Origin: Magicicada septendecula
Lineage: Eukaryota; Arthropoda; Insecta; Hemiptera; Cicadidae
Length of the DNA stretch: 64,000 nt
NCBI GenBank assembly: GCA_034769895.1
Contig: CM068372.1
Span: 434,017,958-434,081,957, forward strand
Direction of reading: 5' to 3'
A program made the translations under genes and the position numbers. This document shows, piece by piece, positions 1 to 14,600 of the stretch. The stretch's first letter is position 1; every line of letters starts with the position of its first letter. The notes beneath the pieces are model-generated. The model had not been told where the DNA came from, searched no databases, and saw only the letters and a list, made by a program, of their open reading frames with translations.

Positions 1-1272
1 TCAACAGATCTTGAGTCCTCTATAATTCAGTGAAGCATGCAAAATATTAATTGATTCTGTTTGAATGTGCGGCAGTTATCGTTCGTCATAGAAACAATTA
101 CTCTTGTTAAAACATTAAAGGTTGTTAACATTAAATGGCCAGTAAACTCCCCCTTTCCCTTAACCGATCTTCACCAAAATCAATAAGCCTTCAGTCCATT
201 ACAATTCAGGAATGTATGCAAAAACGTATTTGATTCTGTTTGAATTTGCGGCTGTTATCGTTTGCCAAAAAAAAAATTATTATTGATAAAAAAACGTTGC
301 TGGTAAACTACCCCTTTCCCTTAACCGATCTTCACCAAAACCAACAGGCCTTCAGTCTTTTAAAATTGAGGAACGTATGCCAAAAAATACTTGATTCTGT
401 TTGAATGTGCGGCAGTTATCGTTCGTCATAGAAACAATTACTCTTGTTAAAACATTAAAGGTGGCCAGTAAACTCCCCCTTTCCCTTAACCGATCTTCAC
501 CAAAATCAATAAACCTTCAGTCCATTACAATTCAGGAATGTATGCAAAAACGTATTTGATTCTGTTTGAATTTGCGGCTGTTATCGTTTGCCAAAAAAAA
601 AATTATTATTGATAAAAAAACGTTGCTGGTAAACTACCCCTTTCCCTTAACCGATCTTCACCAAAACCAACAGGCCTTCAGTCTTTTAAAATTGAGGAAC
701 GTATGCCAAAAAATACTTGATTCTGTTTGAATGTGCGGCAGTTATCGTTTGCCATATATAATACCCTTCTTAAAACAAAAAACGTTGCCGGTAAACTACC
801 CCTTTCCCTTAACCGATCTTCACCAGAAACAATAGGTCTTGAGAACTCTATAATTCAAGGCTGTTTGCAAAAGAGTAGTTGATTCTGTTTGAATTTGCGG
901 CTGTTATCGTTTGCCATAGAAAACAATTACCCTTGATTAAAAAAAACCGTTGCCGGTAAACTACCCCTTTCCCTCAACCGATCTTCACCAAAAACAGTAG
1001 ATCGTGACTACTCTACAAATTAGGGCTGTATGCAAAAAATGATTTGATTCTGTTTGAATTTGCGGCTCTTATCGTTTGCCATAGAAAAAAATCTACAGAA
1101 AGACACACAGACACACAGACAGACATACAGACAGACACACACACGGACACTTTTCGAAAAATGACTTTTTCATGTTTTGAGTGTAGTACAATCAGAATCT
1201 TCAATAATCTCGAACACGATTTTTTTTGCCATCACCATACTTCCATTTCCTTAAGGAACATGGAAGTAAAAA
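1..1272 (+). mobile_element. HTR element copy A (right part; left end lies outside the window)
   Basis: Seven tandem units of about 160-165 bp (anchor ttgattctgtttgaat at about 51, 230, 391, 556, 717, 879 and 1043) are followed by a GACA/CA-rich microsatellite (about 1093-1150) and a right end finishing ggaacatggaagtaaaaa near 1272. The right end holds the palindrome ttccttaaggaa close to the terminus. On reading, the segment matches 5199-6470 with no difference seen, and the match stops at the element end. This order (tandem core, short microsatellite, hairpin-bearing right end) is known from Helentron-associated elements (HINE/DINE) and bivalve pearl-type elements. Assignment to that class is inference, because no helicase gene is present. 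Confidence 0.7.
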
Positions 1273-1599
1273 GCGTTCATAAATTATTTATATCAGTAAA
1301 TAACTCTTCACAAAAAAGAAAACTGAAACTAAAATGTAACTCAGAACATGGTTTCTGTTCACTCTGACGTTAAATGTTTTTGGCATTCCAATAGTTTTCT
1401 CCTTACAAACATATTCCAGTAAATAAATTAAATACAATTTTTATTATCGGTTTGGAGACCCATACATGACTTCCATGTTCTAAGATGTATATTTAAAATC
1501 ATTTTTGAAATAAAATGTTTCCACAGAAATTACTTCTTTCTTCAGCCTTAACCACAGTACTGTGGTCACTAACGTATACCACCTCCAGTTAGCGCATTC

Positions 1600-1650
1600 G
1601 ATTTTCACTGATGATGGTAGGCGATGGCACTGCTGAAACGTCTGGTTTTT
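1600..1650 (+). ncRNA. Hammerhead-ribozyme-like core in HTR copy B
   Basis: CTGATGA (1608-1614) is followed by a potential stem II, then GAAAC (1635-1639) and GTC (1640-1642). Stem II would pair ggtag with its partner before GAAAC using two wobble pairs, and is weaker than in the copy at 20575-20625. Stem I is only two or three base pairs (ca with tg). The conserved core residues are known from the hammerhead family. Whether this copy cleaves is doubtful. Confidence 0.4.
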
Positions 1651-1764
1651 CATAAAACTTTGGACCTTGGCCAAACTGCCCGGGAAGGAATTTTTACTAA
1701 ATTTTTTACAACTATTTCTTTGTTGCCGATAATGTAGTACACATATAAAAATATGCATGAAATT

Positions 1765-2667
<903 letters not shown>

Positions 2668-3712
2668 TTGCCTGCCTTTTTATTGCTGTAATCATAATAA
2701 TAAAATGGAAACGTAAACATTACATAATTGAGATATGCTTGCCTGCCACGAACGATGTATTTTCTCTCATACATGATACAAATTTAAATGAAAATTTAGA
2801 ATTTTATTGCCTGGCAACAAAATTATTTTATTTTTAACAATTACCATTGTTTGAAAAAGTTTGAATAAATTTTCAAGTACTTTGCTCTTGTTAAAACGTA
2901 AAAGGTTGCAGGTAAACTACCCCTTCCCCTTAACCGATCTTCACCAAAATGAAAAGGCCTTGAGTTCCCTATAATTTAGGGACGTATGCAAAAAATTATT
3001 TGATTCTGTTGAATGTGCGGTAGTTATAGTTCGTCATTGAAAAAATTACCCATGTTAAAACATAAAACGTTGCAGGTAAACTACCCCTTTCCATTAACCG
3101 ATCTTCACCAGCAACAATAGGCCTTGAGTACTCTACAATTCAGGACCGTATGGAAAAAGTTATTTGATTCTGTTTGAATTTGCGGCTGTTATCGTTTGCC
3201 ATAATAAATACCATTGTTAAAACATAAAACGGTACAGGTAAACTACCCCTTTCCCTTAACCGATCTTTACCAAAATCAACAGATCGTGAGAACTCTACAA
3301 TTCAGGGCTGTATGCGAAACATTATTTGATTCTGTTTGAATTTGCGGCTGTTATCGTTTGCCAAACAAACAAAATTACCCTTGATAAAAAAACCGTTCCA
3401 GGTAAACTACCCCTTTCCCTCAACCGATCTTCACCAAAAACAATAGGTCGCGAGTACTCTACAAATCAGGGCTGTATGCAAACAATTATTTGATTCTGTT
3501 TGAATTTGCGGCTGTTATCGTTTGCCATAGAAAAAAAATCTACAGACACACACACACACACAGACAGACAGACACACACACAGACACTTTTCGGAAAACG
3601 ACTTTTTTTCATGTTTTGAGTGTAGTAGAATCAGAATCTGCAATAATCTCGAACACGATTTTTTTTGCCATCACCATACTTCCATTCCTTAAGGAATATG
3701 GAAGTAAAAAAC

Positions 3713-4336
3713 GTTGCTGGTAAACTACCCCTTTCCCTTAACCAATCTTCACCAAAAACAAAAGGTCTTGAGTACTCTACAAATCAGGGCTGTATGCAAA
3801 AAATTATTTGATTCTGTTTGAATTTGCGGCTCTTATCGTTTGCCATAGAAGATACGCTTTTAAAACATAAAACGTTTCTGGTAAACTACCCCTTTCCCCT
3901 TAACCGATCTTTACCAAAAACAATAAGTCCTGAGAACTCTACAATCAGGGCTGTATGCAAAAAATTATTTGATTCTGTTTGAAGTTGCAGCTTTTATCGT
4001 TAGCCATAGAAAAAAATTACCCTTGGTAAAAAAAACCGTTGCAGGTAAACTAACCCTTTCCCTCAACCAATCTTCACCAAAAACAACAGTTCGTGAGTAC
4101 TCTACAAATCAGAGCTGTATGCTAAAAAGTATTTGATTCTGTTTGAATTTGCGGCTGTTATCGTTTGCCATAGAAAAATATCTACAGATAGACAGACAGA
4201 CAGACAGACACACAGACACTTTTCGAAAAACTTTTTTTCATGTTATGAGTTTAGTACAATCAGAATCTGCAATAATCTCGAACACGATTTTTTTTGCCAT
4301 CACGATACTGCCATTTCCTTAGGGAACATGGAAGTA
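3713..4336 (+). mobile_element. HTR array plus right end, copy C (no left end)
   Basis: Directly after the right end of copy B, an array resumes in mid-unit (aacgttgctggtaaactacc). It has three units (anchors about 3809, 3969, 4133), a GACA microsatellite (about 4183-4218) and a right end ggaacatggaagtaaa. The next base pairs are the left end of copy D (tatcggtatggag), with no spacer. Zero-gap head-to-tail junctions like this are known for rolling-circle (Helitron-type) elements. Unequal crossing-over inside the arrays could also give this layout. Confidence 0.6.
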
Positions 4337-6470
4337 AATATCGGTATGGAGAACCATACATGACTTCCATGTTCTAAGATTTATATTTAAAATCATTTAC
4401 GAAAAGAAATTTTTCATAGAAACTACATCTTTCCACTTATTGCTTCAGCCTTAACCACAGTACTGTGGTCACTAACGTATACCACAACACATTATCGCAC
4501 TCGATTTTCACTGATGATGGCATTCGACGGCACTGCCGAAACGTCTCGTTTTGCAGAAAACATTGGGCTACGGCCAAACAGCCCGGGAAGGAATTTTAAC
4601 AAAAAACTACTTCTTTGTTGCCGATAACGTAGTACACATATAACAATTCTCCCCTCCCCTTACAACTATAATTTTCATTAATAGAAAATTACCCCCACCC
4701 CGTTTAACTAGCCTCGTCATTTATAGATATTTCATCTACGTTTCTACAGTGGATTATTAAGATCTTCTTATCAGGATACTTTATTTATGATAATTAAGTA
4801 CTTTACTCTTGTTACAACAAAAAATGTTTCAGGTAAACTACCCTTTCCCCGTTACCGATATTCACCAAATCAGTAGGCTTTGAGTCTTCTACAACTCAGG
4901 CATATATGTAAATAATTATTTGATTCTGTTTGAATTTACGGCAGTTATCGTTCGTCATGAAAAACTTTCTCTTGTTACAACATAAAATGTTGCTGGTAAA
5001 CTACCCCTTTCCCTTAACCGATCTTCACCAAAATCAACAGGCCTTGAGATCTTTAAAATTTAGGCACGTATGCAAAAACTTATTTGATTATATTTGTATT
5101 TACGGCAGTTATCGTTCGTCATAGAAAAAATTAACCTTGTTATCACATAAAACGTTGCTAGTAAAGTACCCCTTTCTCTTAACTGATCTTCACCAAAATC
5201 AACAGATCTTGAGTCCTCTATAATTCAGTGAAGCATGCAAAATATTAATTGATTCTGTTTGAATGTGCGGCAGTTATCGTTCGTCATAGAAACAATTACT
5301 CTTGTTAAAACATTAAAGGTTGTTAACATTAAATGGCCAGTAAACTCCCCCTTTCCCTTAACCGATCTTCACCAAAATCAATAAGCCTTCAGTCCATTAC
5401 AATTCAGGAATGTATGCAAAAACGTATTTGATTCTGTTTGAATTTGCGGCTGTTATCGTTTGCCAAAAAAAAAATTATTATTGATAAAAAAACGTTGCTG
5501 GTAAACTACCCCTTTCCCTTAACCGATCTTCACCAAAACCAACAGGCCTTCAGTCTTTTAAAATTGAGGAACGTATGCCAAAAAATACTTGATTCTGTTT
5601 GAATGTGCGGCAGTTATCGTTCGTCATAGAAACAATTACTCTTGTTAAAACATTAAAGGTGGCCAGTAAACTCCCCCTTTCCCTTAACCGATCTTCACCA
5701 AAATCAATAAACCTTCAGTCCATTACAATTCAGGAATGTATGCAAAAACGTATTTGATTCTGTTTGAATTTGCGGCTGTTATCGTTTGCCAAAAAAAAAA
5801 TTATTATTGATAAAAAAACGTTGCTGGTAAACTACCCCTTTCCCTTAACCGATCTTCACCAAAACCAACAGGCCTTCAGTCTTTTAAAATTGAGGAACGT
5901 ATGCCAAAAAATACTTGATTCTGTTTGAATGTGCGGCAGTTATCGTTTGCCATATATAATACCCTTCTTAAAACAAAAAACGTTGCCGGTAAACTACCCC
6001 TTTCCCTTAACCGATCTTCACCAGAAACAATAGGTCTTGAGAACTCTATAATTCAAGGCTGTTTGCAAAAGAGTAGTTGATTCTGTTTGAATTTGCGGCT
6101 GTTATCGTTTGCCATAGAAAACAATTACCCTTGATTAAAAAAAACCGTTGCCGGTAAACTACCCCTTTCCCTCAACCGATCTTCACCAAAAACAGTAGAT
6201 CGTGACTACTCTACAAATTAGGGCTGTATGCAAAAAATGATTTGATTCTGTTTGAATTTGCGGCTCTTATCGTTTGCCATAGAAAAAAATCTACAGAAAG
6301 ACACACAGACACACAGACAGACATACAGACAGACACACACACGGACACTTTTCGAAAAATGACTTTTTCATGTTTTGAGTGTAGTACAATCAGAATCTTC
6401 AATAATCTCGAACACGATTTTTTTTGCCATCACCATACTTCCATTTCCTTAAGGAACATGGAAGTAAAAA
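4337..6470 (+). mobile_element. HTR element copy D, complete (about 2.13 kb)
   Basis: From left to right: left terminus tatcggtatggagaac; subterminal acttccatgttct; hammerhead-like core (4511-4545); conserved block ending near 4640; spacer with C-rich runs; about nine tandem units (4800-6290); GACA/CA microsatellite (6295-6345); and a right end with ttccttaaggaa and ggaacatggaagtaaa. The subterminal acttccatgttc at the left and gaacatggaagt at the right form an inverted repeat. No protein is encoded, so the element is non-autonomous. The class (Helentron-associated or pearl-like) is inferred from structure only. Confidence 0.7.
4502..4555 (+). ncRNA. Hammerhead-ribozyme-like core in HTR copy D
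   Basis: CTGATGA (4511-4517), stem II ggca/tgcc with one mismatch further in, GAAAC (4538-4542) and GTC (4543-4545). Stem III would be only AC against GT with no loop, as in minimal ribozymes that act better as dimers. Stem I is poor in this copy, so it is probably a relic. Confidence 0.4.
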
Positions 6471-7640
6471 CCGTGTGTCCATATAACAGAAATTTTGTTT
6501 CTTTTGTTACAGCTTGTGTGTTAGCCGTGAATGTTAGTTAAATTTGTATCGTTTAATGACTTTTAATGACCCATAATTACCTACATGCTATGATAACTAA
6601 CTTTGTGCAACTATGTCCAAAACAAACAGCCAAATAAATAGAGTACATAATACATGTATCTGCCATACATATTTATATGTCGTGGAATTATGCCTGATAG
6701 ATATTTTAAAACAAGTAGAAGAATAACCATTAAGTTACATGCAACGAAAACATCTATTATATGCCCAATATTAAATCATTTTGAAGGAAAGCACACCCTG
6801 ATTTGACATGTCTAGTAATTATGGATCAAATAACAATGAAAATATTTCAGTGCAAAAATCAATTAGTTTCTTTCAATCATACAAAAATGTGCGTAAATGT
6901 TTTGCTTAAACAAATTTACCCTTCGTTATTTATAAATAGTAATTTTATAATTAATTTTGCCTAGAAACATTTAAACAAAAATTGTTCAACAATTTTATAC
7001 CTAAAATTAATTTACTTGAATGCCAGGTCATCTGGTTGTAAACAGTTATTTGTACACAGTTTACAAATTTTGTTTTAAAAAATTTGAAAATGTAACTGGC
7101 ATATACAAGGAAAAGATAATACTTTTATTTTTACGTTAACACAATAAACTACATCAAAGCTACACAATTATATGAATACAAGTTTTTATCACAGTCGTAA
7201 ATTTTTATACGCGTTTAATAAGTTACCATTAGTTAATAGCACAAGTGACAACTAATTATGAGCCACTATTAATTTGTATAATCAATATGTGACACGTATG
7301 CAGTTTTACTTTAGCCACTGAAGTGTACATTTTTGACAGAAATGAGATGTTGTTTACTGTCAAGTGAAGCGCTACATCATTCGTGTAGGTGTACTTTTAA
7401 TCAGCAGACTAAAATACTTGTTTATAAATGGGTTTCATATATTATACGGAATTAAGATTTCTGTGCAGTATGAACACCGCGTTCTATTAAATTTAAACGT
7501 TCTTTAACAATACGCAGTGAATATAAAATTGCTGATGTACTACCAATTATAAAATTATAAAACCTCTATCTTTAATAGAGCCTACTAATAATATTAAAAG
7601 TAGTTATATACGAGGGCAAATGTGTAAAACAAATTCACTA
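6471..7640. other. AT-rich region without genes
   Basis: The right flank of copy D is AT-rich sequence with no reading frame of interest, no recognisable repeat and no RNA gene that I can see. Confidence 0.7.
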
Positions 7641-7743
7641 CAAATTTAATTTAGGGCCGTAATATGGAATTCTGCATATTTCACATCTACCTCAGTACTG
7701 GGGTGAATTGGCGGACAACGTGGCAATTGTTTCAGTCTTTTCT

Positions 7744-7786
7744 GACGCTGAAGATGGCTTCCGATAGTGGGGCCGAAACGTATGTC
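7744..7786 (+). ncRNA. Minimal hammerhead-ribozyme-like motif
   Basis: CTGAAGA (7748-7754), then a six-pair stem II (ggcttc with tggggcc, two wobbles), GAAAC (7775-7779) and GTA (7780-7782) as the presumed cleavage triplet. Stem I is gacg with tgtc, four pairs including one wobble. Stem III is AC/GT without a loop. The surrounding 7640-7900 shares style but not sequence with the HTR left ends. Such motifs are known from Penelope-like elements, but no reverse transcriptase lies nearby. Confidence 0.5.
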
Positions 7787-7899
7787 TTGAACACAGCATA
7801 ACAGCGCGGCAAATAACAATTCCAATAATGAGCATAACAATATGTTAACTTCTGATCTACGTAGCAGTACACAGCACATGTAAAGTGTAATCATTGTTT

Positions 7900-8616
7900 A
7901 TTACCTTGTCAGTACAAGATATCATTCTGTGAGGTCATCTGTGGGAGTTTGTTGTTTCTCTTGTGACACGCGTTATGCGTACGTTACACGCTCTAGTGAC
8001 ACTCGTGTGAGAGAGCTTATTGCCTTAATGCTTTTAACATGGTCTTCGACTGTGTCTCGTATTCCTTACTGACAGGTCAAGTGTAAATACAGTATGTTTG
8101 CAAAATCTCTACAAACGAACAGACGAAGGGAAAAGGTAAGTCAGCGCATATGCGCTTTCTTAAATATTCTGAGAGATGTGAAACATTTAAATAAACACCA
8201 ACTTTCCATACGTCTGTCTCTGCAGTGCCATACCATTTCCATGTTTGTGTAGGTTAACAGTGTATTAAATGCCACCAATACAAAGTATACAGGATATGAA
8301 ATGCAAAAACCAGCGTCCGTTTTTCATATCTAAATGGTATAATGTAACTACATTAATTGACTAGAAGAATTACAACATGCAACTATTTTAGTTTTATATT
8401 TCTGACTGTACTGATAATACTAGATATTATTGGTAACTGCCGCAGATTGGTTACTGGTTACTCAAGATATTACCTCACATACTCACCACGCCTGTTGGAT
8501 GACGTACAAATACAAACGATTATTTTATAATCTTCACTCATACGAACCGAAAATCTACCTGACAGATTAAAATTAATTTACCTTTTTTTATCCGTCGTGT
8601 GACTTCTGATTGTATT
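7900..8616. other. Intergenic sequence with an isolated splice-donor-like site
   Basis: No coding region was recognised. The string gggaaaaggtaagtcag near 8130 fits a strong 5' splice site, and the 200 bp before it are less AT-rich than their surroundings. It could be a 5' non-coding exon, but no matching acceptor or reading frame supports this, so it is only a note. Confidence 0.2.
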
Positions 8617-8662
8617 TATTTAAATAACGCGTTTCGAAGCACAAGGCCTCCTCTTCAGATTT
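8617..8662 (-). ncRNA. Hammerhead-ribozyme-like motif, minus strand
   Basis: Read on the minus strand: CTGAAGA (8658-8652), stem II ggag/cttc, GAAAC (8635-8631), a two-base loop and GTT as the cleavage triplet, then attt, which pairs with aaat before CTGAAGA (four pairs of stem I). All conserved core positions are present. The flanking sequence resembles none of the other elements in the window. Confidence 0.5.
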
Positions 8663-11600
8663 CAGTCCTGTGTGGACGTCGTTAACACATTAAAATTAAA
8701 CTACTACACATTAAAATAAAACACACTACACAAGTTAACCGATGTCTGGGTGCGCACCCCTTGCTGGCTCGCAAACGTGACTTGGATACCAGAGAACAAT
8801 GAGTTTAAAATCTACCTGAGTTTTATATATATCATTTTGTTAGTTAAACAAATTTGCATCATAATTGTAAATATATTTTATATTAATTAAAATTCTGTAT
8901 ATAAAGTTTAACAATCCCGACATTCCATTTTAAATCAAGACGGCAAACATTCACAATATTGTGTCATGAGAAAATTGCGTACAGTGGAGTTTTAAATGGT
9001 TTTGGTATACATGTGGATACAATCCTCAGCTCAATCAACATCTGGCTTGGCTTCTAAGAATACAACCTCAAAGTTCAGTTCAAAGGAAATGAAGTGAAGC
9101 CGTATTAAATTCGACTACATTTTTTGCATTTAATTTCCGGACTTACTTCTTCGTTCGTGAGTATTAATGTTCACTTATGGTAATGGTTACATACATCCAA
9201 GATTGCTGTCAATAGAAGAGCCTCCTAAGAAGTTTACAAACATTCTTCACTGCACTGAACACCACAGAAGAGGTGAATGATCTAGTTCTTTGCAAAGATT
9301 CACATTCATACATGCGTAAAAACGGTTATAAAATAATTGTTTCCTCCTTCATATTACCCTAAAGAAACAGAGGAAAGTTTCTCATAACATATCTACACCA
9401 GGTTTTAAATGGATCTCGTTCATCTTATGTAAATATGTTCACTTCTTAATTAACTTTTGATATTAGAATTAACCTTACTGCAAGTAAACAGGTAAAAATT
9501 GAATAACTATTAATTTCATAATTTAAATAGCTCCGAATTACTTTATGAATAACAGTGTTCCTTACAATTAGCCAAGATATTGCAGAAACAAGTTACAACA
9601 GGTCAAATGTAAAACTATATTAACTTCGTAATGTAAACAATTTTAAGGTTTTATAAAAGCAAAAGCAATTACAGAGTCTAAATGTTATTTTCATTAAAAA
9701 AATTGCATTTATTTATATACAAATTTAAAGTTTATTAGTATATATATACAATTATAAATAACGTGTCTATTTACGTATATGTATTAATTAATCAATAATT
9801 TATTGGATATTCCCAAGTCACGACAATTTTAGCAGGAATATCCACTGAAACGCAAAGATTTTTGAATAATACTATCGTTGGTGGTGAAAAGAGAACGTGA
9901 TGACTACATTGTGAAAACGTCTAAAGACTGAAATAAAACGTAAAAATATATGAGCAAACTATTACATGAACAACAGCATTAGCATAAGGATGGAAGATAA
10001 ATATATTTTATTTGAGGAAAACATTTGTGATTAAAACTGTAGTACTGATAAACAAATATTAATATTTGGTTTAAATCTCAAAGCTTTTAGAAATTTACCA
10101 TGTTAAGTCGTATACACAAACACGTTTAAGCAGTGACGTTAAAAGAAACAAATAAATAAATGGTAAAGTTTAACCGAGGAGTTCTGAGAAATATGACAAA
10201 CTGAATTTAAGAGTCCGATAAAATGAAAGTTAGTCGAAGTTTTATCAGACTGAGTTTACTAAGTTTGTTCTTTGTTTTTGTTTTTGTTTTTTGCGTACTG
10301 TCGCTTTAAGTTACTTGAATGTGTTGTAGATTTCTAGATGCTGCGTGACCAGTGGGTGACTTTTATTTTACGTAATTTTTCTTTACAGCCGTCTGTTCTT
10401 CGTTTGTCTTTTATCATTTGAATCATTAGAGTTTATTAGAATAAACTAGTGACGTAAAACGTGGTATTATATTGCAACACTACTCTTCGTTTAATGCTAC
10501 ATTATTTACAAAGTTTTGTAAATTGTGGCGCATGAAAAGTAAACGTAGGTAAGCCTAATGTGCGATAGGTAGGTACATCTAATTGTTAGATGTGTTGTAT
10601 TCGTTAGGGCCTACATTATTTAAATAGAATAAAGTACCAGGAAAAGCTAAAAACTGACGAATTCTTGTTCAGCAGCTATATCAAAAATTATATCTGTTAT
10701 TATTATCATACTCTTTTTGATTACAGGGTAATAAAATATGGGTGATTGGCTTCCATTTATCTAGCCAACTGCTCCTCGGTCTTATTAAGGTATTTCTCCG
10801 TAGCACTTTTCACATCAATAGTAGGTGCTTAATAGGCAATAATCTTTGTGGCAGTTTTGTATTTCTTTTGTTTCTGCGCTACCCGAAACACACATGTATT
10901 TCGTTCACCTGTCCTTCCTAACAACGCGCTGACATGTCTCCCTATTCTTTATACAAACATACCCTATTAAACGAACCTTGTTAGGCTAACGCAAGTGCCC
11001 TATTCAATAATATCTGCACTATAGGCTTAATTTGCTAAAATCGTACGCTCTTAAGACAAAACATATTACGGTTATTAGAAATTTATTTTTATTGCTTTTA
11101 TTAGGAATTACAAAAGTACGGTATAATCGAAAGTGTAGTAGTTTTCCGTAGCAATCGTCTGGAGAACGTGAGAAGAGTTCCTGAGTCCCGTATCTCCAAG
11201 TCCAACATAAACGAGTAGACAGAAGATGTGTGGGAAGTCTGTAGAAAAGGTAGCTGAAGGTTTAATGGTTGAATTAGTCGGTGTGCTATATCCTGGACAG
11301 AAAGTGATGATAATGACTTTTATTATTAAGTTTTTAAAAGCTTATTGTTTTACTTACCATAGTTGTCATATTATAGAAAATGATGCCTTATACAACTTAC
11401 GTAATTCTTATAACCTGTCCTTACGCGATACCGAAAGCTTAAATTATTTTTGAAGAAATACAAAGTATTAATTAACCATACCTTTCAGAAACAAATACGC
11501 TTTCACAAACAAAATAAAAATTAATTGCTTTACTATAAAATATGGCTAAACTTAAAGGTACAACAGATTTTTACTTAAGACGGAATATAAATCTGAAACT

Positions 11601-14600
11601 AGTATGGTAAAAAGAACTACATTTTCATTCATATGTCTGAGATATATAGTGATCAAAAACAGCATTATTTACATGTATAAATTAAATTATTTTATTTTAT
11701 TACTATTATTTAAATAAAGTTTTAAACATAACAATAATTTGTGTCAAAGTTTTTATTACCTTCAATACAGACGTAATAACATATGACAGGTCTTTGTGCG
11801 TTTGTGCCGCTTTCTTATTTTTACATTATTGATGGCACCAAGTACTTTTGTAAATCGTCTGTTCATAGGAGATGAGATGGAATTCCTTGTAAGTTGCTAC
11901 GTCGTATATGTGTTATGTAAGAAAATACTCTATTTTAAGACGTAACGATTAAGCGTCAAAACACAATTTTGAATAAAACGTCTTAATCTCAACATACTCC
12001 CTTTGTACTTGAGAAGTCTTCAGCCAGCCACAGTTTCGCCACCCATGTAATATACATCACTCTAGTATACACATTTGTTTACCGAACACGTATCTTGTGA
12101 TGTATTTGTAGCCTATGTATTCTTATCAAATATTGTTAACATTAATACTCTGCAAATTCGTTATTAAACATTTATATTTCGGTATTATATTTTTTTAGTG
12201 TTGCAACTTCAAAACTGTAAGCATACTTTGTTACTACCAGAAACACCACGGCAGTTTCCTTTTGTACGTGTATCTACTTATTATGACAAAACATTCCTTT
12301 ATTTTAAACAAAGGGAATAATAACAAAATTCAAATTAAGACTAGTGAACATATCTACTCTGATTTGGTAAAATGAGTGCCTCGTACGTTTAATCAAGAGT
12401 TACAGAACCTATTTAAACTTCAAAGATTCGTCGTAGATAAACAATTGGTAGATTTATAATGAAATATTTCCAACAATGTGGAAAAAATTTACTTGAGAAG
12501 TGAGTGCAACACTTTGGGACAGTACGAAATGTCAGTTTTAATATTTTTGCAAAACTTAATAAAAATAATTGGAATTGATAAACGTCAGTAACTATACCTA
12601 TATTAATACCATTGTTTGCTTTTGCTTGTTGATACAGAAAATATTTGGAATTAATTTCTGAAAAAATTGACTATGTATGGTAAAACCAAAAATAAAAAAT
12701 GATTATCATTTAAAAACTTGAATATCACATAATAATTATTTTTATGAAAATTTTATTGACATGGATTTTATGATAATTATACTCTACAGACCATATATAA
12801 ATATTAAAATTTTAGACAAAAGCATAAGCAAAGTTTTGACAGAACTATATTTTAACGGAGATGGAGAAAATATTCCTAGAAATATTCTGCACCAAACTGC
12901 CACTGCATATTGTATCCTGAATAGTTACACATTATTGATGCTCCATTACCTTACACACTGCAATCCATTAGTGTTAAGACAGATAATCCTCAAGCCAATA
13001 GTGTACGTAATCAGTGCTGACGGCAGGTCAGTGCAATGACATTATTCCAACTCCCAAAACGTTGGTCAGCACATAGTAGCAACAAAACCATGTACGTTAC
13101 GCAAGTGTACATTAAAAAAAGGTAAATTAGTTTTCTACGAAGTAAGCAACAAGCAGAATTTCACGAAGAACAGCAAATGTATTTGTTTCTTTTGTGGCTC
13201 TTTTGTTGGCGAATTAAGTATAATGAACAAACACTGCTGTTGCTTTTAATACTTACAACACAAAAGTTACGTGAAATAGCTTGTAAACGGTGCAAATAAT
13301 CCAACAAACTAATTTTTTCACATCAAAAAATATGTCAAAGGAAAGAACTATTACGAGAATTAATGTTACCATTTAATTCAAGCGTATGGCGTAAGTCTGG
13401 CTTACGACGTTTTATGCGACGTTAGTCTTACAAGTTGCGATATATTTTCAGCATTAAATTTAGCTTTAACTGCTCTTATAATGGGTAAAAATAGTCTGCT
13501 TAAAGTGTTTCGTGTACATAGCGATTTCTTAATATCTTAGGCCCACCTTTTTTTATTTAACTCTGGGAGTAAGCCATAAGCAAAGTCGGATTATATAGAA
13601 TCCTTTAAGTACCTAAGAGCAGCGAGACAGCGCGGTGTCAGTAGAAGTCTAACAGTACCGAAACACACTGTCACAATGAATGAATATTTGAAGCAAAACT
13701 TGAGAAAACAATCAATCTGTATCAAACTATACTTTTACAGTTACTCATAACACTGTTCCACATTGAACGTATTAACCAACTACAACATAATCTGTATTCA
13801 TATTTTTGCGACAATATTTCTGTGTATTTCTTTTTTATGGTCACTAGACTCATTGTGACATGAACCATTCGATAATTTTGAGTAGGAAGTACGTGGTGAT
13901 CACAAGTCAAGAACTAACATCCACTGGAAATTTTACGAAAATACAAGAATTGCGTGTGGCATCGAAGTCAGTGCCTTATGCGTACGTATATAGCAGATTC
14001 ATATTGAAATTTTCAGTTTCACTTGCACAACCCTTTATAACACTAATACAGCAATCATTTTTGTAACAATCTGTAATCTGTAACAGTAGACAGTCACTTG
14101 GTGTAAGTAAGCTATTAAAAAAAAAAATTAGCATTGTGTACTAGCAGACACAATCCAGTGAATGCTGAATGGTTAAGTAGTAATATAGAGCCACTTTCAA
14201 ATAACTGACACCAGACTACAAGGTTAGGTGATGGCAGCAAACAAAAATTTTTACAAACGTATAAGCTTACATGTGTTCCTTAAAATAATGTCAGTTTATT
14301 AAACTTAAGTGATGGATGGCGCCGGAATCCAGCTCCTGTGAAAGCTTGATGGATGTACAGACGACATATTAAATCCCCACATACCAAATAAACCAGGTGT
14401 CACAACTGTGACACAAGAAAAGGTTATCGACCTCTTATAATTTATTATTTTCTTGTTTATAGAATCGGCAACTAAAATGTTTGTAATTGTTTTTAAACAT
14501 TAAAAAAAATTAAACATTTTGTATTTCATTTCACCTTCCTTGTATTAATTTGTAATTTCGCTGAGCCGTAGTTGCATACCGTGGGGTCTTAAAAACTATT

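Noticed and set aside
1-1272. Regular ~160-bp repeats as a possible CRISPR array
   Set aside because: Units are long, contiguous and diverged without unique spacers, in a eukaryotic TE-rich context.
1013-1367. Small frames at the HTR right ends (also 3490-3723, 4133-4363, 6211-6541)
   Set aside because: They lie across the GACA/CA microsatellite and the conserved right end and recur with each copy. No protein-like conservation was seen.
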